Below the pieces are notes generated by a model. That model saw only the letters and a program-made list of their open reading frames with translations, made no database searches and was not told the origin of the DNA. This document shows, one piece after another, positions 26,369 through 35,613 of a stretch of 64,000 nucleotides of DNA. Source of the DNA: Shewanella cyperi (GTDB lineage Bacteria; Pseudomonadota; Gammaproteobacteria; Enterobacterales; Shewanellaceae); contig NZ_CP071501.1 of the NCBI RefSeq assembly GCF_017354985.1, forward strand, positions 1,693,501-1,757,500, given 5' to 3'. The stretch's first letter is position 1; every line of letters starts with the position of its first letter. The translations under genes were made by a program, and so were the position numbers.

Positions 26369-27937
26369 ATGACCAAACCCGTAATCGCCAACAACAGGCC
26401 GGCCAAGGTGAATCTCGAGGCCGGTAAGGAATATCTTTTCTGTGTCTGCGGCCGCTCCGCCAGCCAGCCCTTTTGTGACGGCTCCCATGCCGGCAGTGGC
26501 CTGACGCCAAAGCGCTTTGTGGCCAAGGCCAGCGAAACAGCTTATCTGTGCCAGTGCAAGCACACAGGCAATGCGCCATTTTGCGACGGCACCCACAAGC
26601 AGTTTGACGATGACATGGTGGGCAAGGAAGGACCGGGCCTTGAAGCGAACGCCGGCGGTAAGGTCGCAGCTAACGTGACGCCCAAGGCCCGGGCCACGGC
26701 GGAGGAGCCCACGGTGGAGTTTATTCACCAGTTGGCGCGGGACGGATTGGAGGGCGTGGGCCGCCATGGCCCCATGACCGCCATGGGCGTGCCGAGGCAG
26801 CAATTGCCCCACTGGGATCTGTTGCAAATCATGGTGGCCCAGATGGCCACCAAGCCGCTGATGGAAGATGTGCCCGTGGCGACCGAGCTGGTGATTGGCC
26901 CCGAGGCCCGCAAGCCGCTGGTGCTGAAGATGCCGCTGCTGGTGTCCGACATGAGTTTCGGCTCTCTGTCGGAAGAAGCCAAGGTCGCCATGGCCATGGG
27001 GGCCGAGTTGGCCGGTACCGGCATTTGTTCAGGTGAGGGCGGCATGTTGCCCGAAGAGCAGGCGGCCAATTCGCGCTATTTTTATGAACTCGCCAGTGCC
27101 AAGTTCGGCTTCAGGGAAGAATTGCTGCAAAAGGTGCAGAGCTTTCACTTCAAGGGCGGCCAGGGGGCCAAGACAGGGACCGGCGGCCATCTGCCGGGAA
27201 TAAAAAATCACGGCAAAATTTCCCTGGTGCGTGGTATTCCAGAGGGACAGGACGCCATCTCACCGCCCACCTTTAAAGATCTGGTCACTGTCGCCGATTT
27301 CCGCCGCTTCGGTGACAGGGTCAGGGAGATCAGCGGCGGTATTCCCATTGGCTTTAAGCTCAGCGCCAATCACATAGAGCAGGATATCCAGTTTGCCCTG
27401 GATGCCGGGGCCGATTACATCATTCTCGACGGTCGCGGTGGAGGCACCGGAGCGGCACCGGCCATGTTTCGCGATCATATCAGTGTGCCGACCATTCCGG
27501 CCCTGGCGCGGGCGAGACGTTACCTCGACAAGCAGGGCATGAGCGGCCGGGTGACGCTTATCATCACAGGTGGTTTAAGGGTGCCGATGGACTTCGTCAA
27601 GGCCCTGGCCTTGGGGGCCGATGGGGTGGCCCTGGCCAACAGCGCCATGCAGGCCATAGGCTGTGTCGGCGCCAGGATCTGCAACACCAACTTGTGCCCG
27701 GCGGGCATTGCCACCCAGGATCCCGAACTGCGCAAGCGTTTGAACGTGCCCCAGGCGGCGCAGCAGCTGCAGCGTTTCCTGGAGTCCTCCGTGACCCTGA
27801 TGCAGGTGATGGCCAGGGCCTGTGGCCACAGCGCCCTTAAAGGCTTTAACCCCAATGATCTCGCCACCTGGCACAGGGACATGGCCCTGTTGAGCGGCGT
27901 AACCTACGCCGGCTACACGCTGCTTAACCGGGAATAA
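26369..27937 (+). CDS. Two CDGSH iron-sulfur domains fused to FMN glutamate-synthase-like domain
   Basis: A 522-residue fusion. Two CDGSH-type 2Fe-2S motifs lie at the N-terminus: Cys25-x-Cys27...Cys36-Asp-Gly-Ser-His40 and Cys61-x-Cys63...Cys72-Asp-Gly-Thr-His76, each with the 3Cys:1His set complete. From about residue 150 to the end runs a glutamate-synthase FMN-binding barrel (SDMSFGSLSEEAKVAMAMGA, GICSGEGGMLPEEQ, GGQGAKTGTGGHLPG, ILDGRGGGTGAAP, CNTNLCPAGIATQDPELRKRL). No glutaminase domain is present, so it is not a classical GltB; ammonia-dependent or other FMN chemistry is possible. GGAAG precedes the ATG. Confidence 0.88.
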   Translation: MTKPVIANNRPAKVNLEAGKEYLFCVCGRSASQPFCDGSHAGSGLTPKRFVAKASETAYLCQCKHTGNAPFCDGTHKQFDDDMVGKEGPGLEANAGGKVAANVTPKARATAEEPTVEFIHQLARDGLEGVGRHGPMTAMGVPRQQLPHWDLLQIMVAQMATKPLMEDVPVATELVIGPEARKPLVLKMPLLVSDMSFGSLSEEAKVAMAMGAELAGTGICSGEGGMLPEEQAANSRYFYELASAKFGFREELLQKVQSFHFKGGQGAKTGTGGHLPGIKNHGKISLVRGIPEGQDAISPPTFKDLVTVADFRRFGDRVREISGGIPIGFKLSANHIEQDIQFALDAGADYIILDGRGGGTGAAPAMFRDHISVPTIPALARARRYLDKQGMSGRVTLIITGGLRVPMDFVKALALGADGVALANSAMQAIGCVGARICNTNLCPAGIATQDPELRKRLNVPQAAQQLQRFLESSVTLMQVMARACGHSALKGFNPNDLATWHRDMALLSGVTYAGYTLLNRE

Positions 27938-28026
27938 CGCCGGTGGCCTTTCTGTACAGGGCTATCAGTTTGTAACATACTGGCGTTTATGAAAATTTCA
28001 GGATTCAGCTCAGGGGGATGCGGGAC

Positions 28027-29319
28027 ATGCAGGACTTATTGATCACCAATGTGATACTGGAAGAGGGCGGCGAGCTTAAGCAGATCCTTATCGAGTCGGG
28101 CCGCTTCAAGGCCATAGTGCCGTTGACGGAAAAGTTGGACTTCCGGGGCGAGCGGCTCGACGGCGAGGGCGGGCTGGCCATGGCGCCATTCTGTGAACCC
28201 CATATTCATCTCGACACCACCCAGACCGCGGGTTCGCCCAATTGGAACCAGTCGGGCACCCTGTTTGAAGGCATAGAGCGCTGGGCCGAGCGCAAGGCGC
28301 TATTGTCTGCCGAAGATGTGAAGGCCCGTGCCATCGCCACCCTCAAGTGGCAGATTGCCAACGGGGTCCAGCATGTGCGCAGTCATGTGGATGTGTCGGA
28401 TCCCAAGTTGGTGGCCCTCAAGGCCATGCTGGAGGTGCGCAGCGAAATGGCGCCCTGGGTGGACTTGCAGCTGGTGGCCTTTCCCCAGGAGGGCATACTC
28501 TCCTATCCCAACGGCAAGGCATTGCTGGAAGAGGCGGTGCAGCTTGGCGCAGACGTGATAGGCGCCATCCCACACTTTGAATTCACCCGTGAATACGGAG
28601 TGGAATCGCTGCATTTCGCTTTTGAACTGGCGCAAAAATACGACCGCCTGCTGGATATTCACTGCGATGAGATAGACGACGAGCAATCGCGGTTTGTGGA
28701 AACCGTGGCCGCGCTGGCGCTGCGGGATGGCATAGGTGAGAAGGTGACCGCCAGTCACACTACGGCCATGCACTCCTATAACGGCGCCTATGCTTCGCGG
28801 CTGTTCCGCTTATTGAAAATGTCCGGCATTAACTTTGTCGCCAATCCGCTGGTGAATATCCATCTGCAGGGCCGATTCGACGACTACCCCAAGCGGCGCG
28901 GCATCACCCGGGTCAAGGAAATGCTGGCCGCCGGCATCAACGTCTGTTTTGGTCATGATGATGTGTTCGACCCCTGGTATCCGCTCGGCACGGCCAATAT
29001 GTTGCAGGTGCTGCACATGGGGCTGCACGTATGCCAACTGATGGGCTATGAGGATATCAATCAGGGACTCAGGCTTATCGGCAGCCATTCCGCCCGTACC
29101 CTGAACCTTTCCGACTATGGCATTAAGGAAGGCAACAGCGGCAACCTTATCATACTGCCGGCCAAAAATGGCTTCGACGCCCTGCGCCGTCAGGTGCCGG
29201 TACGCTTCTCGGTGCGCCGTGGCAAGCTGATTGCCAGCACAGTGCCGGCCAGTACCCATCTGTTTCTGGAAGGTGAGGAGCGGGTGGACTTCAGCCAGCC
29301 ACTGCCACCCAATCTCTGA
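28027..29319 (+). CDS. codA: Cytosine deaminase
   Basis: A 430-residue amidohydrolase turning cytosine into uracil and ammonia. It is nearly collinear with E. coli Cod[15 protein letters not shown] (His59 and His61 metal ligands), [32 protein letters not shown] (Gln), [15 protein letters not shown] (His and catalytic Glu), [14 protein letters not shown] and [19 protein letters not shown] (Asp). The second ATG (28027) is chosen because AGGGGG lies nine bases before it and touches the first ATG at 28018. No codB permease follows. Uracil would feed the nearby upp. Confidence 0.95.
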   Translation: MQDLLITNVILEEGGELKQILIESGRFKAIVPLTEKLDFRGERLDGEGGLAMAPFCEPHIHLDTTQTAGSPNWNQSGTLFEGIERWAERKALLSAEDVKARAIATLKWQIANGVQHVRSHVDVSDPKLVALKAMLEVRSEMAPWVDLQLVAFPQEGILSYPNGKALLEEAVQLGADVIGAIPHFEFTREYGVESLHFAFELAQKYDRLLDIHCDEIDDEQSRFVETVAALALRDGIGEKVTASHTTAMHSYNGAYASRLFRLLKMSGINFVANPLVNIHLQGRFDDYPKRRGITRVKEMLAAGINVCFGHDDVFDPWYPLGTANMLQVLHMGLHVCQLMGYEDINQGLRLIGSHSARTLNLSDYGIKEGNSGNLIILPAKNGFDALRRQVPVRFSVRRGKLIASTVPASTHLFLEGEERVDFSQPLPPNL

Positions 29320-29352
29320 GTTGAATCCATTCCGCCAACCGGCTGGAGCAAT

Positions 29353-29383
29353 AAAAAAGCGCGGGTCTAACCGCGCTTTTTTT
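29353..29383. terminator. Bidirectional terminator between codA and antiporter gene
   Basis: AAAAAAGCGCGG and CCGCGCTTTTTTT form a 12-bp hairpin (loop GTCTAA) between the convergent genes, with T-runs in both directions. Confidence 0.88.
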
Positions 29384-29402
29384 GTGCCTGCGAAGTGCTT
29401 GA

Positions 29403-30728
29403 TTAAAGCACCATGGCCGCTATCCAGCCGAAGATCAGCAGCGGGATATTGTAGTGAATAAAGGTTGGGATCACACTGTCACGCATATGATCGTGCTGGC
29501 CGTCGGCGTTAAGTCCGGCGGTGGGGCCCAGGGTGGAGTCCGATGCCGGCGAACCGGCGTCACCCAGGGCGGCGGCCGTGCCCACCAAAGCTATGGTGGC
29601 CGGTACCGAGAAACCGAAGGACAGGGCCAGGGGCACGTAGATGGTGGCTATGATGGGAATGGTGGAGAAGGACGAGCCTATGCCCATGGTGATCAGCAGC
29701 CCCACCAACAGCATTAAAAAGGCCGCCAGCGGCTTATTGTCACCTATGAGTTCACCCAGGGAGCTGATCAGGGTTGCTACTTCGCCGGTTTGCTTCACTA
29801 CTGCGGCAAAGCCCGCCGCCGCAATCATGATGAAACCTATGCTGGCCATCATGCGCACGCCCTGACTGAAGAGGTCCTGATCGCCAACGTGCTTGAGGGC
29901 GCCGGAGAAGCTGAAGATCATAAAGCCCACCAGGGCGCCGAAAATCATCGAGTCGGTCTTAAGCTGCACCGCCAACGTGGCGGCAATGGCCAGCAGGGCC
30001 GTGATAATGGAGCGGCGATTCAGTTCTGTGGCTATCTCGGGTTCTGCAGCCAGGATTTGTTGTTCCTGATAATCCCTGGGCTTGCGATAGCTCACCAGTA
30101 CCGCCAGTGCCAGTCCCAGCACCATGCCGAGCGCCGGGATGATCATGGCCCCCGGTACCTGTTCGCGTACGGCGTTGAGACCATTGCTATTGAGATTGGC
30201 CAGCAATATGTCATTGAGGAAGATGCCGCCAAAGCCCAGCGGCAGCACCATATAGGTGGTAACCAGGCCAAAGGTGAGCACACAGGCCACCAGGCGCCGG
30301 TCGAGACGCAGTTTGGACATCAGGTGCAATAAGGGCGGCACCAGGATAGGAATAAAGGCGATGTGGATGGGCAGCAGGTTTTGTGAGGATATGGCCATGG
30401 CTCCCAGCGCCAGCAACAGCAGACGTCTCATCCAGGCCAGTTCTTTGGCATTGGCATCTCGTCCCAAGCGGCTTATCACGGTGCGGGAAATCAGGGTAGT
30501 CAGCCCCGAATGGGACAGGGCCACAGCAAAGGCACCGAGCAGGGCATAGCTCAGGGCTATTTGCGCCCCACCGCCCAAACCATCGTTGAAGGCACCTATG
30601 GTGGCGTCCAGGGTCATGCCGCCCATTAGACCTGCCACCAGGGCACTCAGGGTCAGGGCAACAACCACATTAACCCGTGCCAGGCTCAAACCCAGCATCA
30701 GGCACACGGCAATCACAACAGAATTCAT
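29403..30728 (-). CDS. Putative Na+/H+ antiporter-family membrane protein
   Basis: A 441-residue protein with about twelve hydrophobic helices, typical of the NhaC/ion-transporter superfamily: an early [26 protein letters not shown], a pseudo-repeat at [24 protein letters not shown], and the late re-entrant-type [33 protein letters not shown] with polar and acidic residues that suggest an ion path. Substrate (Na+/H+ or an organic acid) is not certain. Transcribed alone, toward codA. Confidence 0.7.
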   Translation of the reverse strand: MNSVVIAVCLMLGLSLARVNVVVALTLSALVAGLMGGMTLDATIGAFNDGLGGGAQIALSYALLGAFAVALSHSGLTTLISRTVISRLGRDANAKELAWMRRLLLLALGAMAISSQNLLPIHIAFIPILVPPLLHLMSKLRLDRRLVACVLTFGLVTTYMVLPLGFGGIFLNDILLANLNSNGLNAVREQVPGAMIIPALGMVLGLALAVLVSYRKPRDYQEQQILAAEPEIATELNRRSIITALLAIAATLAVQLKTDSMIFGALVGFMIFSFSGALKHVGDQDLFSQGVRMMASIGFIMIAAAGFAAVVKQTGEVATLISSLGELIGDNKPLAAFLMLLVGLLITMGIGSSFSTIPIIATIYVPLALSFGFSVPATIALVGTAAALGDAGSPASDSTLGPTAGLNADGQHDHMRDSVIPTFIHYNIPLLIFGWIAAMVL

Positions 30729-31013
30729 GTTAAGGTCAATACCGGCTATTAACAGAAGGGCTATTGATGACAGGCTTTGACTCCACTGTCCAGTATCAGG
30801 CTTTCGATTGCGGCATAGGTGGTCAATTGCGGCTTATTCCGGCTGCCGTAGCAGCACAAAGGCCAAGTTCAGGCTCGCTGTCCAGTAGAACGCTGCAAAA
30901 ATGTGATATTGATCCTAAATGGGTTGTAAGGCGCGTGGCAGCACTTATAATGCTGAATATCTGAAAGGATTTGTCATTTTATCCCTAGCTCAATCCATAG
31001 ATGGAGGTAACAA

Positions 31014-31619
31014 ATGAGCGTATTAGTAGGCCGTCCGGCCCCTGACTTTACCGCTGCGGCCGTTCTGGGTTCCGGCGAAATCGTTGACAGCTTTAACCTG
31101 ACTGCAGCCATCAAGGGCAAGCCTGCCGTAGTCTTTTTCTATCCTCTGGACTTCACCTTCGTGTGCCCATCTGAGCTGATCGCCTTTGATCACCGCATGG
31201 ATGAGTTCAAGAAGCGCGGTGTGGAAGTGATCGGTGTATCCATCGACTCTCAATTCACCCATAACGCCTGGCGTAACACCCCGGTAGAAAAGGGCGGTAT
31301 CGGCCAGGTGCAATACACCCTGGTTGCCGATGTTAAGCACGACATCTGCAAAGCTTACGATGTTGAGCATCCAGAAGCCGGTGTGGCCTTCCGCGGTTCT
31401 TTCCTGATCGACAAGAACGGCATGGTACGTCACCAGGTAGTGAACGATCTGCCACTGGGTCGTAACGTTGACGAAATGCTGCGTATGGTTGACGCGCTGC
31501 AGTTCCATGAAGAGCACGGCGAAGTGTGCCCAGCCGGTTGGGTAAAAGGCAAGAAAGGCATGAGCGCCAGCCCAGATGGCGTTGCGGCTTACCTGGCCGA
31601 GAATGCTGAAGAGCTGTAA
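31014..31619 (+). CDS. Typical 2-Cys peroxiredoxin (AhpC/Prx1 type)
   Basis: A 201-residue peroxidase reducing H2O2 and organic peroxides. The peroxidatic Cys51 lies in YPLDFTFVCPSEL, the resolving Cys172 in GEVCPAGW, and the helper Arg in AFRGSFLID. The GGIG loop (residues 94-97) and the C-terminal extension place it in the sensitive Prx1-like group rather than short AhpC. GGAGG lies six bases before the ATG, a very strong site. About 285 bases of upstream sequence are shared with the divergent antiporter; no OxyR site is claimed. Confidence 0.92.
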   Translation: MSVLVGRPAPDFTAAAVLGSGEIVDSFNLTAAIKGKPAVVFFYPLDFTFVCPSELIAFDHRMDEFKKRGVEVIGVSIDSQFTHNAWRNTPVEKGGIGQVQYTLVADVKHDICKAYDVEHPEAGVAFRGSFLIDKNGMVRHQVVNDLPLGRNVDEMLRMVDALQFHEEHGEVCPAGWVKGKKGMSASPDGVAAYLAENAEEL

Positions 31620-31633
31620 TAGCCCGTCGAGCA

Positions 31634-31665
31634 TAAAAAAAGCCGCCCAATGGGCGGCTTTTTTT
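31634..31665. terminator. Bidirectional terminator between peroxiredoxin gene and rnt
   Basis: AAAAAAAGCCGCCCA and TGGGCGGCTTTTTTT make a near-perfect 15-bp hairpin between the convergent genes. Confidence 0.9.
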
Positions 31666-31675
31666 ATGTCTTCTA

Positions 31676-32368
31676 TCAAGTGTCGCTGCTGTCTTCGTCT
31701 TCGGCACTCTCGTCGGTATTGTCGTCGACGAGCGGAGCAGCCAGAGGCCAGCCGCCCAGCGCCTTCCAGCGGTTCACTATATAGCAGAACAGCTCGGCGG
31801 TGCGCTCGGTATCGTACAGGGCGCTGTGGGCCTCGCGGTTATCGAACGGAATGCCCGCCATCTGGCAGGCCCTGGCCAGCACTGTGTGCCCCAGGGCCAG
31901 GCCCGACAGGCAGGCGGTATCGAAAGTGGCAAAGGGATGAAACGGCGAGCGCTTGATGTCGTTGCGTTCTATGGCCTTACTGACAAAACCATGATCGAAA
32001 GCGGCGTTGTGGGCCACGATAATGGATCGATGGCAATCTGCGGCCTTCTGGGCTTTTTTGACCGTCTTGAAGATTTCCAGCAGGGCTTCTTTCTCGCTGA
32101 CGGCGCCACGCAATGGATTGGTGGGATCTATGCCGTTAAAGGCCAGGGCCGCGGGCTCCAGGTTGGCACCTTCGAAGGGTTCGATATGGAAGTGCAGGGT
32201 GTGATCCAGCACCAGGTTACCTTCGGCATCCATTTTCAGCAGGGTGACGGCAATTTCCAGCAAGGCGTCGGTCTGGGCGTTGAAACCCGCGGTTTCCACG
32301 TCTATGACAACCGGGAAATAGCCCCGGAAGCGGTACTTGAGCAGGTTGGCCTTGTTAGCGTCGGTCAT
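31676..32368 (-). CDS. rnt: Ribonuclease T
   Basis: A 230-residue DEDDh 3'-5' exonuclease that trims tRNA CCA ends and other stable RNA tails. Exo motifs: [21 protein letters not shown] (Asp and Glu, about 20-40), [17 protein letters not shown] (Asp) and [18 protein letters not shown] (His and Asp). The C-terminal 20 residues are acidic and not part of the enzyme core. GGA lies six bases before the ATG. It is divergent from motY, an arrangement also known in Vibrio. Confidence 0.93.
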   Translation of the reverse strand: MTDANKANLLKYRFRGYFPVVIDVETAGFNAQTDALLEIAVTLLKMDAEGNLVLDHTLHFHIEPFEGANLEPAALAFNGIDPTNPLRGAVSEKEALLEIFKTVKKAQKAADCHRSIIVAHNAAFDHGFVSKAIERNDIKRSPFHPFATFDTACLSGLALGHTVLARACQMAGIPFDNREAHSALYDTERTAELFCYIVNRWKALGGWPLAAPLVDDNTDESAEDEDSSDT

Positions 32369-32498
32369 CGGAAATCCAGGGAAATGAACAAGGGCGCTAT
32401 TATGCTAAATGCCATCGGGCCTGTCATGTCCGATTGCTGTAAAACTGAGCTAAAGAACCCAAGTAAATGGCCGATACCACAGAAGTAACCCGGAATGG

Positions 32499-33380
32499 AT
32501 GAGAATGGCTATGTGGCGAAAACTTCTTTTGTTGTCTTCTTTGCTGATGCCCGCCATGGCAAGCGCGGAATTACGCCACTATGTGGCTAACCTGGATGAA
32601 TCCCAATGGCGTCTGAGTGCTGCCAGCCCCATCATGTGCCGCCTGGAACATGATATTCCGGCCTATGGCAAGGCGGTGTTCACCAGTCAGGCCAGCAAGG
32701 AGCTGAACCTGGCCTTCAGCCTCGATATGTGGTCCAAACCCGATGCCGCCACCAAGGCCACCTTGATGAGCAGGGCACCGGCCTGGCGTCCCGGGGTGAA
32801 TTCCCACCCCATTACCGAGCTAAGGTACCAGAAGTACTTCAGTGGCGAGGTGCCAAAGAAGGCGGCCTGGTCGATGCTGACCGAACTGGAGCGGGGCATG
32901 GAACCCACCTTTTATTATGCCGATTGGTACAATAACGAAAGCAAGGTGGCGGTGGGCCTGTCTTCCGCCAACTTCAAGCGCAAGTACAATGAATTCAAGG
33001 CGTGTCTGGCAAACCTCTTGCCCTACAGCTTTGAAGACATTTCCTTTACCGTGCTCAACTTCGAGTCCGGTGGCAGCGAACTGAGTCGCTTTTCCAAACA
33101 GCAACTGTCACGTATTCAGGAATACCTGAGTTATGACCCCGAAGTGCAACTGGTGCTGATTGATGCCTACACCGACAGCTACGGTGGTCGCACGGTCAAC
33201 AAGAAGGTCAGTGATCAGCGGGCCGACAGTATCAAGAGCTATTTCCTGGAAAAAGGCATTCCCGATGACAGGATCATGACCATGGGCCACGGCGAAAGCC
33301 GTCACGTGGCATCCAACGACTCGGTGGATGAGCGGGCCCGTAACCGCCGCGTTGTCATCCGCATCAGTAAGCCCATGTAA
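32499..33380 (+). CDS. motY: MotY, T-ring component of the sodium-driven flagellar motor
   Basis: A 293-residue protein with a cleavable signal peptide (to about residue 23, MASA-E). The N-terminal domain matches Vibrio MotY (LDESQWRLSAASPIMCRLEHDIPAYGKAVFTS with its conserved Cys; LTELERGMEPTFYYADWYN). An OmpA-like peptidoglycan-binding domain (about 185-290) carries DAYTDSYGGRTVNKKVSDQRAD and RARNRRV. It fixes the stator ring of polar Na+-driven flagella in the periplasm. Three in-frame ATGs (32499, 32505, 32511) start within 13 bases; the first is kept. Confidence 0.92.
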   Translation: MRMAMWRKLLLLSSLLMPAMASAELRHYVANLDESQWRLSAASPIMCRLEHDIPAYGKAVFTSQASKELNLAFSLDMWSKPDAATKATLMSRAPAWRPGVNSHPITELRYQKYFSGEVPKKAAWSMLTELERGMEPTFYYADWYNNESKVAVGLSSANFKRKYNEFKACLANLLPYSFEDISFTVLNFESGGSELSRFSKQQLSRIQEYLSYDPEVQLVLIDAYTDSYGGRTVNKKVSDQRADSIKSYFLEKGIPDDRIMTMGHGESRHVASNDSVDERARNRRVVIRISKPM

Positions 33381-33395
33381 TACAGAGATAAATTT

Positions 33396-33430
33396 AAAAA
33401 GCACCGCCATTGAGCGGTGCTTTTTTTTTT
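33396..33430 (+). terminator. Terminator after motY
   Basis: GCACCGC, loop CATTGA, GCGGTGC followed by ten T, 20 bases beyond the motY stop; flanking A-T pairing extends the stem. Confidence 0.9.
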
Positions 33431-33500
33431 GAGTGCAGTGTCTGTCCCGGAGGATAAGGTCGGGTGGCAAAGGTTGTGACGACAGTGAAAATCGACAGAT

Positions 33501-33667
33501 AAAAAAATGCCCGCTTGGTTTCAAGCGGGCAGCAAAAATAATGCATTGCAATCAACAAATTGAAGGAAGGAAGTCAAGCATAAGAACCAGGGATAGAACC
33601 GACGTCATGGACACCGGTTCAGGTGTTCTTGTTTTCAATACCCGTTGGGTGGGCACTTCCTGAAAAC
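33501..33667 (-). ncRNA. Candidate small regulatory RNA, about 167 nt
   Basis: On the minus strand a sigma-70 type promoter, a structured stretch and a strong terminator follow in order with no reading frame. Predicted parts: a first stem TTTTCA/TGAAAA (33661-33666 with 33632-33637) enclosing ACCC-AAC-GGGT; a second with AAGAAC/GTTCTT and an inner GAACCG/CGGTTC (or alternatively ACACC/GGTGT); then an AT-rich single strand; and the terminator GCCCGCTT/AAGCGGGC (33509-33530) with seven T after it. I do not recognise it as any named RNA. The opposite strand has no T-run at the hairpin. Confidence 0.6.
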
Positions 33668-33673
33668 GCGCTC

Positions 33674-33702
33674 ATTTTAGCCTTGACCATCTTATCGGAC
33701 AA
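33674..33702 (-). promoter_or_regulatory. Promoter for the candidate small RNA
   Basis: On the minus strand TTGTCC (33697-33702), a 17-base spacer, then TAAAAT (33674-33679): 4/6 and 5/6 matches to the sigma-70 boxes, placing the start near 33667. Confidence 0.5.
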
Positions 33703-34077
33703 ACTAGAAAAATTGCCTTAATCCATTAGTAAAACTAATCAGATAAACTGGCTAATGGCTCATTGCGCCTAGTTGTTCGGCATGTTGTGGTGTTTTACTC
33801 AGTTATTCGGCATAAAAAATCATATCTTGAATGGCGCCGTTCCTAAAACGGGCGTTTGCCTTTTTTATGTGCTGTTCTGTCCGAGAGCCGGCTTAAGGTG
33901 GCCTTTTACCTGGGGAGAAGGCCGATGACCCCGAGCCCATCTGCATAATTCAATATGACTGGCAAGGGGGCGCAGGCCATTTTGCTGCTTTTATTTCTTT
34001 GCATGGGGGGCTGTACCTGCCATTCACAATCTGGCGGCGGATCGGTATAGTAGGGCTCAATTTTGTATGTCCGGAAA
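33703..34077. other. Non-coding region upstream of ybgC
   Basis: It holds the expected promoter of the Tol-Pal operon. Also seen: a 13-base near-repeat (AGTTGTTCGGCAT at 33771, AGTTATTCGGCAT at 33801), and a hairpin-plus-six-T signal around 33833-33866 that could end a short rightward transcript. No protein-like frame is evident. Confidence 0.5.
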
Positions 34078-34491
34078 ATGGTTTTGCCCGTGTTTAACTG
34101 GCCAATTTCAGTCTATTACGAAGATACAGACGCAGGTGGCGTGGTGTATCACTCCAATTATCTCAATTTTTTTGAACGGGCCCGCACCGAATGGCTGAGA
34201 TCCCTGGGGATCAGTCAAACCGCGTTATTGCAGGATGACATTGCCTTTGTGGTACGGCGTGCGGAGCTGGATTTTCGTAAGGCCGCGAAATTTGAGCAGA
34301 ACCTTATGGTGCAAACCAGGGTCATAGAGTTGAAAAAGGCGTCGCTGGTGTTTCATCAGCGACTGGTTGATGGTGATGATGTTTGTTACTGCGAAGGCAC
34401 CATTTTGGTGGCCTGCGTGGCCTTATCGAAAATGCGTCCCCATGCCATTCCCCCATTCATAGCGCAGGAGTTTACCCAAGGTGCAAGCTGA
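34078..34491 (+). CDS. ybgC: YbgC acyl-CoA thioesterase of the Tol-Pal operon
   Basis: A 137-residue hot-dog-fold thioesterase; the conserved [29 protein letters not shown] contains the catalytic Asp, and [10 protein letters not shown] and [10 protein letters not shown] complete the family pattern. It acts on acyl-CoA or acyl-ACP linked to phospholipid synthesis and physically accompanies TolQ. The ATG at 34078 aligns with E. coli YbgC; a TTG at 34063 is unlikely. It overlaps tolQ by 11 bases. Confidence 0.93.
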   Translation: MVLPVFNWPISVYYEDTDAGGVVYHSNYLNFFERARTEWLRSLGISQTALLQDDIAFVVRRAELDFRKAAKFEQNLMVQTRVIELKKASLVFHQRLVDGDDVCYCEGTILVACVALSKMRPHAIPPFIAQEFTQGAS

Positions 34492-35170
34492 TATTTCTTT
34501 TATAGGGTTGTTTCTTCAGGCCAGTGTGCTGGTTAAATTGGTGATGCTGGCCTTGCTCGGCTTATCCGTGATGTCCTGGGCCGTCATATTGCAGCGCCGT
34601 GCGCTGCTGAGCTCCGCCCGAGCCAAGTCACTCAAGTTTGAAGACAAGTTCTGGTCCGGTGTTGACCTCAACCGTCTGTATCAGGAACTGTCGGCCCGTA
34701 CCGAGCACAACTCGGGTATGGAAGCCATGTTTGTGGCCGGTTTCAAGGAGTATTCGCGCCTGTCTCGTCTGAGCGGCAAGGTGCCCGGCGCCGTGATGGA
34801 CGGCAGCTACCGTGCCATGCGTGTGACCCTGTCCCGTGAGCTGGAAAAGCTGGAAACCCATTTGCCCTTGTTGGCGACCATAGGTTCCACCAGTCCCTAT
34901 ATCGGCCTGTTCGGCACAGTGTGGGGGATCATGAACTCCTTTATCGCCCTGGGTGCGGTGGAAAACGCCACCCTGGCCATGGTGGCACCCGGTATCGCGG
35001 AGGCTTTGATTGCTACCGCCATGGGTCTGTTTGCTGCTATTCCTGCGGTTATTGCCTATAACCGCTTCTCGACCCAGGTGGAGAAAATTGAGGGCAGCTA
35101 CGCCAACTTTATGGAAGAGTTTTCCAGCATTTTGCACCGTCAGGCCTACAGCGAGAAGGAATCGGCATGA
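34481..35170 (+). CDS. tolQ: TolQ, inner-membrane proton-channel subunit
   Basis: A 229-residue three-helix protein of the TolQ/ExbB/MotA family. The first helix is near residues 10-35; the paired helices carry [27 protein letters not shown] and [26 protein letters not shown], with the conserved Thr residues that line the proton path with TolR. It powers TolA for outer-membrane constriction at division. GTG start (34481) inside the ybgC end; the stop overlaps tolR (ATGA). Confidence 0.95.
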   Translation: MQADISFIGLFLQASVLVKLVMLALLGLSVMSWAVILQRRALLSSARAKSLKFEDKFWSGVDLNRLYQELSARTEHNSGMEAMFVAGFKEYSRLSRLSGKVPGAVMDGSYRAMRVTLSRELEKLETHLPLLATIGSTSPYIGLFGTVWGIMNSFIALGAVENATLAMVAPGIAEALIATAMGLFAAIPAVIAYNRFSTQVEKIEGSYANFMEEFSSILHRQAYSEKESA

Positions 35171-35604
35171 TGCAGGGCTACCAGCGCAAGCGGCGCCGCC
35201 CCGTGGCCGAGATTAACGTGGTGCCTTACATAGACGTGATGTTGGTGTTGCTGATCATCTTTATGGTGACAGCCCCCATAGTCACCCAGGGCGTCAAGGT
35301 GGACTTGCCCACAGCCAGTGCCGAACCATTGCCATCCGACAGCAAGCCGCCGGTTATCGCTTCCATCGATGCCGAGGGCAACTATTACCTGGATGTGGGC
35401 AGTACCAGCAATCACGAGGTACTGGATCTGGAAGATTTGGCTGAGCGGGTCGCTGCCATACTCCAGCTTGAACCAGAGCGTCCTGTGGTGGTCAAGGGCG
35501 ATCGCAGCATTCCCTACGAGAAGGTGATCCAGTTGATGACCACGCTTCAGGGCGCCGGTGTGCCTTCCGTGGGCTTGATGACAGACTCACCCAAAGAGAA
35601 ATAA
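35167..35604 (+). CDS. tolR: TolR, proton-channel and peptidoglycan-binding subunit
   Basis: A 145-residue ExbD/TolR protein: a basic N-terminus ([19 protein letters not shown]), one helix [15 protein letters not shown] with the essential Asp just before it (Asp23), and a periplasmic domain ending [11 protein letters not shown]. It is coupled to tolQ by a 4-base overlap and tolA begins a few bases after its stop. Confidence 0.95.
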   Translation: MMQGYQRKRRRPVAEINVVPYIDVMLVLLIIFMVTAPIVTQGVKVDLPTASAEPLPSDSKPPVIASIDAEGNYYLDVGSTSNHEVLDLEDLAERVAAILQLEPERPVVVKGDRSIPYEKVIQLMTTLQGAGVPSVGLMTDSPKEK

Positions 35605-35613
35605 GGTGTGGCA

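Noticed and set aside
33433..33663. 76-codon plus-strand frame after motY
   Set aside because: Runs through the structured candidate RNA and has no ribosome site.
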